A stretch of 64,000 bases of DNA from Halomonas sp. LBP4 (GCF_003202205.1 NZ_PDOG01000001.1:342507-406506), one strand, 5' to 3'. Shown: positions 1 to 9,496, numbered from the stretch's first letter. The notes: generated by a model not told the origin, from the sequence alone. Program-made: numbers and translations.

Positions 1-512
1 GCGATCACCACCTGCCCCGGGGCATTGTAGTTGACCGCCGAGACCACATCACCCTGGGCGGCGTCGGCACAGGCCTGCTCCACCACGGCATCGTCGAGGC
101 CGAGGATCGCCGCCATGGCACCCTCTCCCACCGGCACTGCCTGCTGCATCGCCTCGCCGCGCAGCTTGACCAGGCGCACCCCCTGGGCGAAGGGCAAGGC
201 GCCGGCACAGACCATGGCGCTGTACTCGCCCAGGCTGTGGCCGGCCATGGCGCCGGGGCGCGGCCCCTCCAGCTCCTGCCAGACCCGCCAGATCGCCACG
301 CTGGCGCTGAGCAACGCCGGCTGGGTGCAGGCGGTGGCATTGAGAGCCTCCTCCGGCCCCTCCTGAACCACCTGCCAGAGGTCGTAACCCAGGGCGTCAG
401 CGGCTTCTTCGAAGGTGGTCCGCACCACGCTGTAGCGTTCCGCCAGCTCCTGCAGCATGCCGATCTGCTGGGAACCCTGCCCGGGGAACACGAGGGCAAG
501 GGGTTGAGTCAT
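1..512 (-). CDS. fabD: Malonyl-CoA:ACP transacylase, 3' part cut by window edge
   Basis: Transfers malonyl from CoA to acyl carrier protein to feed fatty acid elongation in the cytoplasm. About 170 N-terminal residues of a usual ~310 are visible; the rest lies beyond the left edge. The protein opens MTQPLALVFPGQGSQ, the family start, and carries the nucleophile motif GHSLGEYSA near residue 92. The ATG follows the plsX stop by 5 nt, with an AGGTG ribosome site inside the plsX end, so it is translated from the yceD-rpmF-plsX-fabD transcript. fabH does not intervene, as in Pseudomonas. Confidence 0.95.
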   Translation of the reverse strand, partial: MTQPLALVFPGQGSQQIGMLQELAERYSVVRTTFEEAADALGYDLWQVVQEGPEEALNATACTQPALLSASVAIWRVWQELEGPRPGAMAGHSLGEYSAMVCAGALPFAQGVRLVKLRGEAMQQAVPVGEGAMAAILGLDDAVVEQACADAAQGDVVSAVNYNAPGQVVI

Positions 513-517
513 GTCTT

Positions 518-1642
518 TCACCTTTGCTCTTGTTGGCTTTCATCGCCACCGGCCGAGCCCGGCTCGTCCGGTGCGAAGGTCATGGATCGACTGTCGGCTC
601 GACCGGCACCGCCGATCGACGCGAAAGCAGACCGTCGCTGGCCGAGCTCGGCCGCGAGTCGAGTGGGCAGGTCGCGATTCACCTCCTGCACCGCCCTGGC
701 CACCGCATAGTGGAAGCCGGCGGCATCGACACTGCCGTGGCTCTTGACCACGATGCCGGCCAGGCCGAGCAGGCTGGCGCCGTTGTAGCGTACCGGGTCC
801 AGCTCGTTCTTCAGGCGCCGGAGCGTCGGTCGCGCCAGGGCACCCACCAGGCGACTGCTCCAGTGGGCGTCGAAGGCGACCTGCACCCGCTCGACCAGCA
901 TCCGCGCCAGCCCCTCGCTGGCCTTGAGCACCGCATTGCCGACGAAGCCGTCGCACACTACCACATCGGCGCCACCGCTGAAGACGCCGTCGCCCTCCAC
1001 GAAACCGCAGTAGGCGATGGCCGGCATCCGCCGCAGCCGGGCGTCGGCCTCGCGCACGCTGGCGGTGCCCTTGGTGCCCTCGACCCCGACGTTGAGCAGT
1101 GCCACCCGGGGGGCAACCACGCCATCCACGTGGCGCGACATCACCTCACCCATCAGGGCGAAATCCACCAACCGCTCGGCGGAGGCCTCGACATTGGCCC
1201 CCAGGTCGAGCAGGTAGCAACGCCCCTCGTCACGGGTGGGGATGGCGGTACTGATGGCCGGCCGCGGGATTCCCGCCACCGTGCCCAGGGCGCGCCGGGC
1301 CAGGGCCATCAGCGCCCCGGTATTGCCGGCGCTGACCCCGGCCAAGGCCTCGCCGCTGGCGACGCAGTCGAGCATCCTCGCCATGCTGGTATCGCGACCA
1401 TGGCGCAGGGCATCGGATGGCCGCTGGGCCTGGCCGATGACCGAGTCGGCATCTGCGACGTCCAGACGCGAACCCGCCGCGGCGAGCTGCCGCGGCAGGC
1501 GAGAGATCTCGTCTTGCAACTGCCGGCGGGGGCCGAACAGCCGGATCTCGAGGCGAGGGTCCTGGATGGCAGCACTGGCCGCCCCCTGCACGGTGGCACG
1601 GGGACCGAGGTCACCGCCCATCGCGTCGATGGCAATCAGCAC
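518..1642 (-). CDS. plsX: Phosphate acyltransferase PlsX
   Basis: Makes acyl-phosphate from acyl-ACP, the donor used by PlsY for the first acylation of glycerol-3-phosphate, so it links fatty acid and phospholipid synthesis. 374 residues, slightly longer than the usual 330-350 because of a polar C-terminal tail. The N-terminus AIDAMGGD (residues 4-11) and the [10 protein letters not shown] segment are family hallmarks. It lies 38 nt after rpmF and 5 nt before fabD in the conserved yceD-rpmF-plsX-fab order. The ATG start is chosen because the conserved AIDAMGGD block begins almost at once. Confidence 0.95.
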   Translation of the reverse strand: MLIAIDAMGGDLGPRATVQGAASAAIQDPRLEIRLFGPRRQLQDEISRLPRQLAAAGSRLDVADADSVIGQAQRPSDALRHGRDTSMARMLDCVASGEALAGVSAGNTGALMALARRALGTVAGIPRPAISTAIPTRDEGRCYLLDLGANVEASAERLVDFALMGEVMSRHVDGVVAPRVALLNVGVEGTKGTASVREADARLRRMPAIAYCGFVEGDGVFSGGADVVVCDGFVGNAVLKASEGLARMLVERVQVAFDAHWSSRLVGALARPTLRRLKNELDPVRYNGASLLGLAGIVVKSHGSVDAAGFHYAVARAVQEVNRDLPTRLAAELGQRRSAFASIGGAGRADSRSMTFAPDEPGSAGGDESQQEQR

Positions 1643-1680
1643 GTCAGCGGCCAGCTGTCACCGAGGGAGTCGTCGTCGCC

Positions 1681-1851
1681 TCAGGCGTCGACGACCTTGC
1701 GCCCCCGGTAGAAACCGTCCGGCGTCACGTGGTGGCGCAGGTGGGTGGTGCCGGTTTCCTTGTCCTGGGCCAGGGCCGGGGCACTGAGGGCGTCGTGGCT
1801 GCGACGCATGCCGCGCTTGGAACGGGTCTTGCGGTTCTGTTGAACTGCCAT
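1681..1851 (-). CDS. rpmF: 50S ribosomal protein L32
   Basis: A 56-residue protein of the large ribosomal subunit, read directly from the sequence. It begins [20 protein letters not shown] and ends [10 protein letters not shown], matching L32 along its full length (E. coli: 57 residues). The zinc-binding cysteines found in some L32 proteins are absent, so this is the C-minus form. It sits 33 nt after yceD and 38 nt before plsX, the standard position linking ribosome and lipid synthesis genes in one operon. Confidence 0.95.
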   Translation of the reverse strand: MAVQQNRKTRSKRGMRRSHDALSAPALAQDKETGTTHLRHHVTPDGFYRGRKVVDA

Positions 1852-1884
1852 GGGATGTCACTCCAGAGTGCAATCGATGATGAA

Positions 1885-2412
1885 TCAGTGTTTGCCCTTG
1901 AGGCGCTTGAGCACCTCGAACGGACTCGCAGCGGGCTCGCGTGCCGCCTCGGCATCCGCCCCGCTGGTCAGCTGGTCGCGAGAGACCTCACAGTCGGCCT
2001 CGTCGTGGTAAACCACCTGAGGCAGGCTGAGGATCAGTTCATCCTCGACCACCGTCAGCAGGTTCAGCTGTTCGTTTTCCACCAGCACCGGCTCGTGGGT
2101 GCTCGGCAGCTCGGCCGCCAGGGCGTCGCTTGTGACCATGCCCAGCAGGAACTCGCTCTCGACGCGCTGCGCCAGGGGCGAGAGGCAGCGTCGGCACGGC
2201 AACCGCAGCTCGGCCTCGAGGCGACCACGGATCACCCGCCGCCCCTGGGCGTCGATGCCGAAGTCGAGCCAGACGCGGCAGTCGCCGGCCTGGGCCCCGA
2301 CCTCGTCGGTGAGGCGTGCGAAGCCATCGAGGGCCATCAGCCCCTCGAGGTGCTCGGCGCGGGCGGCGAGCTTGTAGGGCTCGACCCTGCTGGGAAGTCG
2401 TGTGGTCAACAT
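1885..2412 (-). CDS. yceD: YceD/DUF177 family protein
   Basis: A 175-residue protein of the DUF177 family, which almost always precedes rpmF; a role linked to 23S rRNA/large-subunit assembly has been proposed, with no defined activity. The central LPCRRCLSPL segment holds the two conserved cysteines of the family, and the tail ends SPFEVLKRLKGKH. The frame stays open upstream to 2469, but homology and the promoter place the start at the ATG at 2412. There is no Shine-Dalgarno sequence before this ATG and the predicted transcription start falls on or next to it, suggesting leaderless translation. Confidence 0.9.
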   Translation of the reverse strand: MLTTRLPSRVEPYKLAARAEHLEGLMALDGFARLTDEVGAQAGDCRVWLDFGIDAQGRRVIRGRLEAELRLPCRRCLSPLAQRVESEFLLGMVTSDALAAELPSTHEPVLVENEQLNLLTVVEDELILSLPQVVYHDEADCEVSRDQLTSGADAEAAREPAASPFEVLKRLKGKH

Positions 2413-2421
2413 AGGCGCGCA

Positions 2422-2450
2422 ATGATAGGCACTCGCCCAGCCCCTGTCAA
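2422..2450 (-). promoter_or_regulatory. Sigma70 promoter of yceD-rpmF-plsX-fabD
   Basis: On the minus strand a perfect -35 box TTGACA (2450-2445) is followed after exactly 17 bp by TATCAT (2427-2422). The yceD ATG begins only 9 nt after the -10 box, so transcription would start within 0-4 nt of the start codon. The same 100 bp gap must also serve the divergent maf gene, for which a weaker TACAAT box (2470-2475) is visible on the plus strand. Confidence 0.7.
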
Positions 2451-2513
2451 AGCTACCGTCACCAGGCATTACAATGGGTCACCATCATTCCTCCACTGCC
2501 CGGGAGTACGGCC

Positions 2514-3095
2514 ATGCCCCGCCTCGTTCTCGCCTCAGGTTCCCGCTGGCGTCGCCAGCTGCTCGACCGCCTGGAAATCCCCTACGCCTGGGCCAGCCCC
2601 GACATCGACGAGACCCCACAGCCGGGCGAGTCGCCCGAGGCACTGGTGCACCGGCTGGCCCTGGCCAAGGCCAGCCGCCTGGCCGACGACTGGCCGGACC
2701 ACCTGATCATCGGCTCCGACCAGGTGGCGGTCTTCGAGGGCGAGATCCTCGGCAAGCCGGGCGACGAGGCCACGGCTCGGGCCAACCTGACGCGCTTCTC
2801 GGGCAAGCGGGTACGCTTTGTCACCGGCCTGGCGCTGGTCGATACCGGCCGTGGCCGGCACCGGGTCTGCCACGAGCGCTACGAGGTGGTGTTCCGCGCA
2901 CTGAGCGAGGGCGAGATCGCCCGCTATGTGGAGCGGGAACGCCCCCTGGACAGCGCCGGCAGCTTCCGCATGGAGGGGCTGGGCATCGCCCTCTTCGAGA
3001 AGCTCGAGGGGGACGACCCCAACACCCTGATCGGCCTGCCGCTGATCCGCCTCTGCGCCCTGCTGCGCGAGGCGGGGCTGGATCCGCTGAGGTAG
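2514..3095 (+). CDS. maf: Maf-type nucleoside triphosphate pyrophosphatase, YceF subgroup
   Basis: Hydrolyses non-canonical nucleoside triphosphates; the YceF subgroup acts on 7-methyl-GTP (family knowledge). 193 residues, typical length. The start MPRLVLASGSRWRRQLLDRL contains the Maf ASxSxxR phosphate-binding motif. The IIGSDQVA block carries the catalytic-region aspartate, and SGKRVRFVTGLA and EGLGIALFEKLEGDD match YceF rather than the dTTPase YhdE. It is divergent from yceD, the usual arrangement. A copy of the dispersed structured repeat begins 17 bp after its stop. Confidence 0.92.
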   Translation: MPRLVLASGSRWRRQLLDRLEIPYAWASPDIDETPQPGESPEALVHRLALAKASRLADDWPDHLIIGSDQVAVFEGEILGKPGDEATARANLTRFSGKRVRFVTGLALVDTGRGRHRVCHERYEVVFRALSEGEIARYVERERPLDSAGSFRMEGLGIALFEKLEGDDPNTLIGLPLIRLCALLREAGLDPLR

Positions 3096-3111
3096 TGCCA
3101 ACCAAGTGAGC

Positions 3112-3210
3112 GGCGCCGGGGACAGGCCGAAGCGGAGGTCCTTTTCCAGGGATGGGAAAGGTAGTGCCCAGGGAGGGGTTCACAGCGCCTCCGCGCAGGC
3201 CTGTCGCCGG
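3112..3210 (+). repeat. Dispersed structured repeat, copy 1
   Basis: First of three related ~100 bp elements, in the convergent gap between maf and sppA. Predicted fold: outer stem 3122-3128 with 3198-3204; symmetric 3x3 internal loop; inner stem 3132-3138 with 3188-3194; hairpin 3140-3147/3154-3161 with loop AGGGAT; a 4 bp hairpin with loop AGGGAG; then the invariant single strand TCACAGCG. Stem bases differ from copies 2 and 3 but pairing is kept. The element reads on in sense from maf. Confidence 0.8.
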
Positions 3211-3246
3211 GAAAGCCGCGACTCCAGGCCCCAGGCGCTCGGTGCT

Positions 3247-4326
3247 TCAGGGCAGCTGATAGCGCAGCGGCGACTGGCCAGTGGGCTCGCCCAGCCATTC
3301 CATGGCGACCCGGCCGAACCGCCGCGAGATACGCTCGAAGGGGTCCAGGCGCGGCGTGTAGTCGCGGACCCGCGGCTCGGGCAGTCGCTCCCGGGCCAGG
3401 CCGTCGAGGCTGCCGATGGTATCGACCAACCCCAGTTCGAGGGCCTGCTCGCCACTCCATATCAGGCCGCTGAAGAGCCGCTCGTCATCGGCCAGGCGGT
3501 CGCCGCGCCCCTGGCGCACGTCGTCGATGAACTGGCGATGGGTGGTCTCCAGCACCGACTGCCAGAAGGCACGCTGCTCCGGCGCCACCGACGAGAAGGG
3601 GTCGAGGAAGGCCTTGTTCTCCCCGGCGGCATAGACCCGGCGCTCGATGCCCAGCCGCTCGATGGCCTCCTCGAAGCCGAAACTGGCGGAGATCACGCCG
3701 ATCGAGCCGACCAGGCTGGCGGGCGCGGCGATCACCTCGTCCGCCGCCGCGGCGATGTAATAGGCGCCGCTGGCCCCGATATCCTCGATCACCGCGACGA
3801 TCGGCTTGTCGCCCTCGTCGCGCAGACGCATCACCTCATCGAAGATGCGCTGGGACTGCACCGGGCTACCGCCGGGACTGTCGATGTGCAGCACCACGAC
3901 GGCGGCACCTTTGGCATCCCAGGCACGGTTCAGCCCCTCGATGATGCGCTCGGCACTGGCCGGTGACTCGCTGTCGATCGCCCCCTTCACCTTGACCACG
4001 CCGAGGTGCGGCCCCGCCGGCGCCCCGGGGCTCGGGGCCCCGAAGATCCCGTAGAGGGTGGCGGCCAGCGATGCCAGGATCAGCAGCGCGAAGAAGAAGC
4101 GGAAGAACAGCTTCCAGCGCCGGGAGCGGCGCTGCTCCACCAGCACCCCGCCGATCCAGCGGTCCATCATCTCCAACTGGGCCAGGCGCTGGCGCTCGCG
4201 CAGCGTCTCGGCATCCTCGGCCGGCGGCGCAGGCGGCGCCTCGCGCTGCTGTCGCACCTCTCGGGCCTCGTCTGGATTCAGCTCGGGCCCATGGGTCCAG
4301 CGGTCGTTTCGCTTGTCGTCGCTCAT
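3247..4326 (-). CDS. sppA: S49 family signal peptide peptidase-like serine protease
   Basis: Inner-membrane protease expected to degrade cleaved signal peptides from the periplasmic side. 359 residues: a charged cytoplasmic N-terminus (1-72), one membrane segment (about 74-95), then a single S49 domain, like the short SppA/SohB-type enzymes rather than the double-domain E. coli SppA. The Ser-Lys dyad is visible as S187 in DIGASGAYY and K238 in GENKAF, with the IDSPGG motif at 149-153. ATG 4326 is preferred to an upstream GTG because AGGACAGG lies about 7 nt before it. The HAD gene and rluC lie upstream in the same direction. Confidence 0.9.
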   Translation of the reverse strand: MSDDKRNDRWTHGPELNPDEAREVRQQREAPPAPPAEDAETLRERQRLAQLEMMDRWIGGVLVEQRRSRRWKLFFRFFFALLILASLAATLYGIFGAPSPGAPAGPHLGVVKVKGAIDSESPASAERIIEGLNRAWDAKGAAVVVLHIDSPGGSPVQSQRIFDEVMRLRDEGDKPIVAVIEDIGASGAYYIAAAADEVIAAPASLVGSIGVISASFGFEEAIERLGIERRVYAAGENKAFLDPFSSVAPEQRAFWQSVLETTHRQFIDDVRQGRGDRLADDERLFSGLIWSGEQALELGLVDTIGSLDGLARERLPEPRVRDYTPRLDPFERISRRFGRVAMEWLGEPTGQSPLRYQLP

Positions 4327-4356
4327 GATCACCCTGTCCTTGAAGTGCTGGAAACG

Positions 4357-5007
4357 CTAGCCGAGAAGCCAGTCGAAGAGCTCGGGAGCCGCCTCGGCGG
4401 TAAACACCGGGCGGCTGGCGGCCAAGCGCGCCGGGGAATGGACGCCATAGGTCACCGCCACCCGGTCCATGCCCAGGGTCCGGGCCATCTCCAGATCGTA
4501 CTCGGTATCGCCGATCATCACCGCCTCGCCGACATCGACGCCGAGCTCGGCGAGGAGTTCCTCGAGCATCCGCGGATGGGGCTTGGAGCGCGTCTCGTCG
4601 GCGGTACGACTGGCATGGAACCAGCGCCCGCTACCGCTCTCGCGGAACACCCGGTCGAGCCCCCGGCGGCTCTTGCCGGTGGCCACCGCCAGGCGCTGAC
4701 CGGTGGTGCCGTACAGCCGGGCCAGCCCCGCCTCCACGCCGGGAAAGAAGCGCATGGGCGTGGTGTCGCCCTCGACGAAATGGAAGGCGTAGCGGCTCCG
4801 CAGCAGCTCGGCGCGCCCGGCATCGATGCCGGGGCAGAGGGTGGCGATCGCCTCGGGCAGCCCCAGGCCAATGATGTTGCGAACGCTCTCGGGACTCAGC
4901 TCGCCCCAGCCGGCATCCCGGGCCGCCGCCTGCATGCAGGAGACGATACGGGCGGCGGAATCCATCAGGGTGCCGTCCCAGTCGAAGATCGCCAGTCGAT
5001 AACGCAT
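4357..5007 (-). CDS. HAD-IA family phosphatase, Gph-like
   Basis: 216-residue haloacid dehalogenase hydrolase. Motif I is FDWDGTLMDSA (nucleophile D9, acid D11), motif II lies in AVATGKSRRG, the lysine is in RSKPHPRM, and the metal aspartates are in MIGDTEYDLEMA. The helical cap between motifs I and II places it with phosphoglycolate phosphatases, but the natural substrate cannot be read from sequence. It lies 12 nt downstream of rluC and is probably translated from the same message; this rluC-HAD-sppA order is common in gammaproteobacteria. Confidence 0.88.
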   Translation of the reverse strand: MRYRLAIFDWDGTLMDSAARIVSCMQAAARDAGWGELSPESVRNIIGLGLPEAIATLCPGIDAGRAELLRSRYAFHFVEGDTTPMRFFPGVEAGLARLYGTTGQRLAVATGKSRRGLDRVFRESGSGRWFHASRTADETRSKPHPRMLEELLAELGVDVGEAVMIGDTEYDLEMARTLGMDRVAVTYGVHSPARLAASRPVFTAEAAPELFDWLLG

Positions 5008-5019
5008 GAGGTCTCCCGG

Positions 5020-5967
5020 TCAGGACGCTCGGCGGGCCCGGGCGAGCACCGCCTCGAGCTCGTCGGGCAAGGGGGCCCTGATCTGCACCGGACGCCCACT
5101 GGTGGGCTCGGGGAAGGTCAGGGTGGCGGCATGCAGGAACAGCCGTGACAGGCCGAGGCCGGCGGCGTGCCGCTCGCCCTCGCGCGAGCCGTACTTGTCG
5201 TCACCCAGCAGCGGGTGGCCGGCGTGGGCGGCATGCACACGAATCTGGTGGGTCCGCCCGGTGACCGGCTCGGCCTCGACCAGAGTGGCCTTCTCGAAGG
5301 CCTCGCGCACCGCGAAGCGGGTGCGGGCCACCTTGCCGGCGGGATCGACACGCACCCGGCGCTCGCCGTTGCCCAGTTCGAAACGCTCCAGGCGGGCCGC
5401 GACGAAGTCACGCCGTGCCGGCCAGCGGCCGGCCACCAGCGCGAGGTACTGCTTGTCCATCCGGTGCTGCTTGAGCGACTCGTTGAGGGCGAGCAGCGCC
5501 GGGCGCGACTTGGCCAGCAACAGGCAGCCCGAGGTGTCGCGATCCAGGCGGTGGACCAGCTCGAGGAAGTCGAGGTCCTCGCGCACCTGGCGCAGTGCCT
5601 CGATCAGGCCGATCTTCACCCCGCTGCCGCCGTGCACGGCGAGCCCCGCCGGCTTGTTGATCACCAGCCAGTCGCGCCCCTCCACCAGGACGCTGCCGGC
5701 GAGCAGGTTGCGCAGGTTGTCGCTGACCTCGCGCACCGCCTCGCGCGGGGTCAGCTTGAGCGGCGGAATGCGCACCATGTCGCCCGGCGCCAGGCGGGTG
5801 TCGGCCTTGACGCGTTTCTTGTTCACCCGCACCTCGCCCTTGCGGACGATGCGATAGATGAGCGCCCGTGGCACGCCCTTGATGCGCGTCATCAGGAAAT
5901 TGTCGACCCGCTGGCCCGCCTGGCCCTCGGTCACTTCCACCCACTGCACGTCGCGCCCTTCGGCCAT
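5020..5967 (-). CDS. rluC: 23S rRNA pseudouridine synthase RluC
   Basis: Converts uridines 955, 2504 and 2580 of 23S rRNA (E. coli numbering) to pseudouridine. 315 residues: N-terminal S4 RNA-binding domain (about 15-75, beginning QRVDNFLMTRIKGVPRALIY) followed by an RluA-type catalytic domain with HRLDRDTSG, whose second aspartate is catalytic. GRTHQIRVH and HPLLGDDKYG are further family motifs. It is adjacent to and divergent from rne, the gammaproteobacterial arrangement that distinguishes RluC from RluD and RluA. Confidence 0.93.
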   Translation of the reverse strand: MAEGRDVQWVEVTEGQAGQRVDNFLMTRIKGVPRALIYRIVRKGEVRVNKKRVKADTRLAPGDMVRIPPLKLTPREAVREVSDNLRNLLAGSVLVEGRDWLVINKPAGLAVHGGSGVKIGLIEALRQVREDLDFLELVHRLDRDTSGCLLLAKSRPALLALNESLKQHRMDKQYLALVAGRWPARRDFVAARLERFELGNGERRVRVDPAGKVARTRFAVREAFEKATLVEAEPVTGRTHQIRVHAAHAGHPLLGDDKYGSREGERHAAGLGLSRLFLHAATLTFPEPTSGRPVQIRAPLPDELEAVLARARRAS

Positions 5968-6035
5968 GCCGAGTCTCCACTGCCAACCTGCCGGAAAAGC
6001 CGCATTCTATCGCACCGGGCGTCGTCCTGCGCCAA

Positions 6036-6065
6036 TTGCCGCTCCCTCCCCTTTACTGTTATATT
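6036..6065 (+). promoter_or_regulatory. Candidate rne promoter and long 5' leader
   Basis: TTGCCG (6036-6041), an 18 bp spacer and TATATT (6060-6065) form a plausible sigma70 promoter in the 589 bp gap between rluC and rne. It would give a 5' leader of about 485 nt. A long structured leader fits established knowledge that rne controls its own mRNA through its 5' UTR. I see no convincing gene in the gap; the open frames there lack ribosome sites and family resemblance. Confidence 0.45.
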
Positions 6066-6556
6066 GCTGGCTCGCCTCAATGGGTCCAATCGGCCCGATT
6101 GTGCGCCTGCACGACAGACACGCAGGCCGGAGCGAAAAGATCAGGCCGCGACGACGCCCGCTACCATGACGTCCCGCCGCCGAGCAGCGAAAGCAAGAAA
6201 CGAGAAAGCGATACTCACGCCACGCCCGAATCCCCGTTTGCCCCGCTGTCATGGGGCGGACGCAGGCCACGGGAAACGTTCAACATCGTGCCGGAGGCCG
6301 GCGTTGGCGAATCGATGAATGCCAGGTGTTGGCGGTGACCGCAGGGCCGGATGGGTGATTCCCCACCGAGACATGTCCTGCCTCCGCCCCGTACTCAACA
6401 TGGTCATGCCGTGCTGGAAGCGTTGAACACGCCTCGTTCCGACACGGCCGGGCGCTACTGCGCATCCGCGACATGCGCTGAGCACAAGCACGCAGCACCC
6501 AGAGGTTCGCCTACGTCGACGACCGCCATCCGGCGCGCCAAGACTAGCGAGACACT

Positions 6557-9496
6557 ATGAAACGGATGCTCATCAATGCGACCCAGCCCGAAGAGCTGCG
6601 CGTCGCACTGGTCGATGGTCAGCGCCTCTACGACCTGGACATCGAGTCCGGTGCCCGGGAACAGAAGAAAGCCAACATCTATCGCGGCAAGATTACCCGC
6701 GTCGAACCCTCCCTCGAAGCCGCCTTCGTCGACTTCGGTGCCGACCGCCATGGCTTCCTGCCGCTGAAGGAGATCTCCCGCGAGTACTTCGTCAAGGAGC
6801 CTGCCGGCCGCCCCAGCATCAAGGAGGTCCTCAAGGAGGGCCAGGAAGTCATCGTCCAGGTCGACAAGGAGGAGCGCGGCAACAAGGGGGCGGCACTCAC
6901 CACCTTCATCAGCCTGGCCGGCCGCTTCCTGGTACTGATGCCCAACAATCCCAAGGCCGGCGGCATCTCCCGGCGCATCGAGGGCGAAGAGCGCAGCCAG
7001 CTCAAGGACGCCATGGGCCAGCTCACGGTGCCCGACAAGATGGGCCTGATCGTGCGTACCGCCGGCATCGGCCGCTCCCCCGAGGAGCTGCAGTGGGACC
7101 TGGACTACCTGGTACAGGTTTGGGAATCGATCACCGCCGAGGCCGGCAAGCGCCCTGCCCCCTTCCTGATCTACCGCGAGTCCAACGTCATCATCCGCGC
7201 CATGCGCGACTACCTGCGCCAGGACATCGGCGAGGTGCTGATCGACAGCGAGCAGATCCATCAGGATGCCCTGGCCTTCATCCGCCAGGTGATGCCCTCC
7301 TACCAGCAGAAGATCAAGCTCTACGTCGACGAGGTGCCGCTGTTCTCGCGCTTCCAGATCGAGTCGCAGATCGAAACCGCCTACGAGCGCGAGGTCAAGC
7401 TCCCCTCCGGCGGCTCCATCGTCATCGACCACACCGAGGCGCTGGTCTCCATCGACATCAACTCGGCCCGGGCCACTCGCGGCAGCGACATCGAGGAGAC
7501 CGCCCTGCAGACCAACCTGGAGGCGGCCGACGAGATCGCGCGCCAGCTGCGCCTGCGCGACATCGGCGGCCTGGTGGTGATCGACTTCATCGACATGAGT
7601 CCGGCGCGCAACCAGCGCGAGGTCGAGAACCGCATGCGCGACGCGCTCAAGCTCGACCGCGCCCGGGTGCAGATCGGCCGCATCTCCCGCTTCGGGCTGA
7701 TGGAGATGTCCCGCCAGCGCCTGCGCCCCTCGCTGGGCGAGACCAGCGGCGTGGTCTGCCCGCGCTGCGTCGGCCAGGGCACCATCCGCGACGTGCGCTC
7801 CCTGGCCCTCTCGATCATGCGCCTGATCGAGGAAGAGGCGATGAAGGAGCGCAGCGCCCAGATCCGCGCCATCCTGCCGGTGCCGGTGGCCACCTACCTG
7901 CTCAACGAGAAGCGTAACGTGCTGGCCGACATCGAGCGTCGCCAGGGCGTCCGCGTGGTGCTGCTGCCCAGCCCCGAGATGGACACGCCACACTATGACG
8001 TCCAGCGCCTGCGTGACGACCATGTGGACGAGGAGGGTACCGCCACCCTGTCCAGCTTCGAGCTCTCCACCGACACCGAGGTGGGCAAGGAGCCGGACGC
8101 CGCCTTCGGCAAGCCGGTGCAGCGTGCCGAGGCCGCGGTCAAGACCGTGATCCACCACGAGCCGGCACCCGCCTCCCTGCAGCAGGAAGAGGTACCGGCC
8201 ACCGCCCCGGCTCCTACCCCCAAGGCGGCTCCTACCGCCAAGGCGGCTCCTCCCGCCGCCCCCGAGCCCCAGGCCGGTGTGCTGGGTCGCCTGGTCAAGG
8301 GGCTGGCCAAGCTGCTCGGCAGCGAGGAAGCACCTGGCGGCGAGGCCGCGAAATCGCCGGCACGCGACAGCGACGAGAAGCGAGCCGGCCAGGGTACCCG
8401 CAAGCCCGCCCCGCGCGACGAGGAGCGCAGCGATCGCGGAGGCCGCGGCGGTCGACAGCGCCGCCCGCGCAGCGACGAACGCCGCAGCGACGAGCGCCGC
8501 TCCCCCCGCCAGGAGAGTGAGCGTGTCGAGGGCAAGGCCGAGACCACCGAGGGCCGTGGCGGACGCGGCGGCCGTGGACGCGGCCGCCAGGACAGCGACC
8601 GCCAGGGTCGGGGGCCGCAGCAGGAGGCCGCCAAGCCTCGCGAGGAGGCTCCCCGGCGCCAGAAGGGTGGCGACAAGCCCGCCGAAAAACCGGCCGAGAA
8701 GCCCGTCGAAAAGAGCGCCGAGAAGCCGTCGGAGCCCATGGACGACGGCAAGCCCAAGCGCACCCGCAACAATCCACGCAACCGGAGTCGCCAGCACGCC
8801 ATCAACCCCAAGGCCGAAGCCGAGCAGAAGCGCCTGCAGGCCGAGGCCGCCGAAGCGCCGGCAGCGACCGACGCGGATGGCGCCCAGCCCCCTCGAGGCG
8901 AGGTAAAGGCGGAAGCTGCCAAGGCCGAGACGCCGAAGCCGCAGGCCAAGCCGACCGAGAAGGCCGGGGCCCCGAAGCCCGAGGCCAAGCCGACCGAGAA
9001 GGCCGAGGCACCCAAGCAGCCGGAGGCCAAGCCGACCGAGAAGGCCGAGGCACCCAAGCAGCCGGAGGCCAAGCAGCCAGAGGCCGAGCAGGCCGGGGCC
9101 CCGAAGCCCGAGGCCAAGCCGACCGAGAAGGCCGAGGCCCCGAAGCCCGAGGCCAAGCCGACCGCGAAGGCCGAGGCCAAGCCGGCCGAGGCCCCGAAGC
9201 CCGAGGCCAAGCCGACCGAGCGGGCCGAGGCGCCCAAGCAGCCGCAGGCCAAGCCGGCCGAGGCGCCGAAGCCCGAAGCCAGGCCGACCGCGAAGGCCGA
9301 GGCGCCCAAGCAGCCGCAGGCCAAGCCGACCGAGCAGGCCGAGGCGCCCAAGCCCGAAGCCAAGCCGGCCGAGAAGGCCGCCGAGGCGGAGGCATCGCAG
9401 CCCTCCAGCCGCCGTCGCCGTCGCGCTCACAACGACCCGCGGGAGATCCGCCGTCGTGAGCAGGAGGCCAAGGCCAGGGAAAGCAAGCAGGGCTGA
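6557..9496 (+). CDS. rne: Ribonuclease E
   Basis: Essential endoribonuclease and degradosome scaffold, acting on mRNA decay and on rRNA/tRNA processing at the inner membrane. 979 residues. The catalytic N-terminal half (1 to about 520) contains the S1 domain and DNase I-like domain with metal aspartates D300 (SIDINSARA) and D343 (VVIDFIDM), and the zinc-link cysteines C401 and C404 (CPRCVGQG). All four sit 3 residues earlier than in E. coli. The C-terminal half is disordered: Arg-rich stretches (about 620-690, 730-760), then Ala/Lys/Pro/Glu repeats, ending [19 protein letters not shown]. That NDPREIRRR tail resembles the end of Pseudomonas RNase E and may be a partner-binding motif. Confidence 0.97.
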   Translation: MKRMLINATQPEELRVALVDGQRLYDLDIESGAREQKKANIYRGKITRVEPSLEAAFVDFGADRHGFLPLKEISREYFVKEPAGRPSIKEVLKEGQEVIVQVDKEERGNKGAALTTFISLAGRFLVLMPNNPKAGGISRRIEGEERSQLKDAMGQLTVPDKMGLIVRTAGIGRSPEELQWDLDYLVQVWESITAEAGKRPAPFLIYRESNVIIRAMRDYLRQDIGEVLIDSEQIHQDALAFIRQVMPSYQQKIKLYVDEVPLFSRFQIESQIETAYEREVKLPSGGSIVIDHTEALVSIDINSARATRGSDIEETALQTNLEAADEIARQLRLRDIGGLVVIDFIDMSPARNQREVENRMRDALKLDRARVQIGRISRFGLMEMSRQRLRPSLGETSGVVCPRCVGQGTIRDVRSLALSIMRLIEEEAMKERSAQIRAILPVPVATYLLNEKRNVLADIERRQGVRVVLLPSPEMDTPHYDVQRLRDDHVDEEGTATLSSFELSTDTEVGKEPDAAFGKPVQRAEAAVKTVIHHEPAPASLQQEEVPATAPAPTPKAAPTAKAAPPAAPEPQAGVLGRLVKGLAKLLGSEEAPGGEAAKSPARDSDEKRAGQGTRKPAPRDEERSDRGGRGGRQRRPRSDERRSDERRSPRQESERVEGKAETTEGRGGRGGRGRGRQDSDRQGRGPQQEAAKPREEAPRRQKGGDKPAEKPAEKPVEKSAEKPSEPMDDGKPKRTRNNPRNRSRQHAINPKAEAEQKRLQAEAAEAPAATDADGAQPPRGEVKAEAAKAETPKPQAKPTEKAGAPKPEAKPTEKAEAPKQPEAKPTEKAEAPKQPEAKQPEAEQAGAPKPEAKPTEKAEAPKPEAKPTAKAEAKPAEAPKPEAKPTERAEAPKQPQAKPAEAPKPEARPTAKAEAPKQPQAKPTEQAEAPKPEAKPAEKAAEAEASQPSSRRRRRAHNDPREIRRREQEAKARESKQG
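8926..9387 (+). repeat. In-frame imperfect tandem repeats in rne
   Basis: The DNA repeats units of about 33-42 bp encoding variants of [14 protein letters not shown] and [14 protein letters not shown], roughly a dozen times. Unit length changes in multiples of three, so the frame is kept. This is the low-complexity tail of the RNase E scaffold domain, a type of sequence prone to slippage and copy-number variation between strains. Confidence 0.85.

Noticed and set aside
3106-3966. Open frames through the structured repeats giving similar peptides (for example SFSRDGKGSAQGG and SFSREGKGSVQGS)
   Set aside because: Similarity comes from the DNA repeat itself; stem-preserving changes, not codon-preserving ones, dominate, and no ribosome site precedes them.
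6455-9430. A 991-codon open frame antisense to rne, rich in Leu/Gly/Arg
   Set aside because: It is the complement of the GC-rich rne gene and its repeats; composition is a mirror of the Glu/Lys/Pro/Ala codons and no domain is recognisable.
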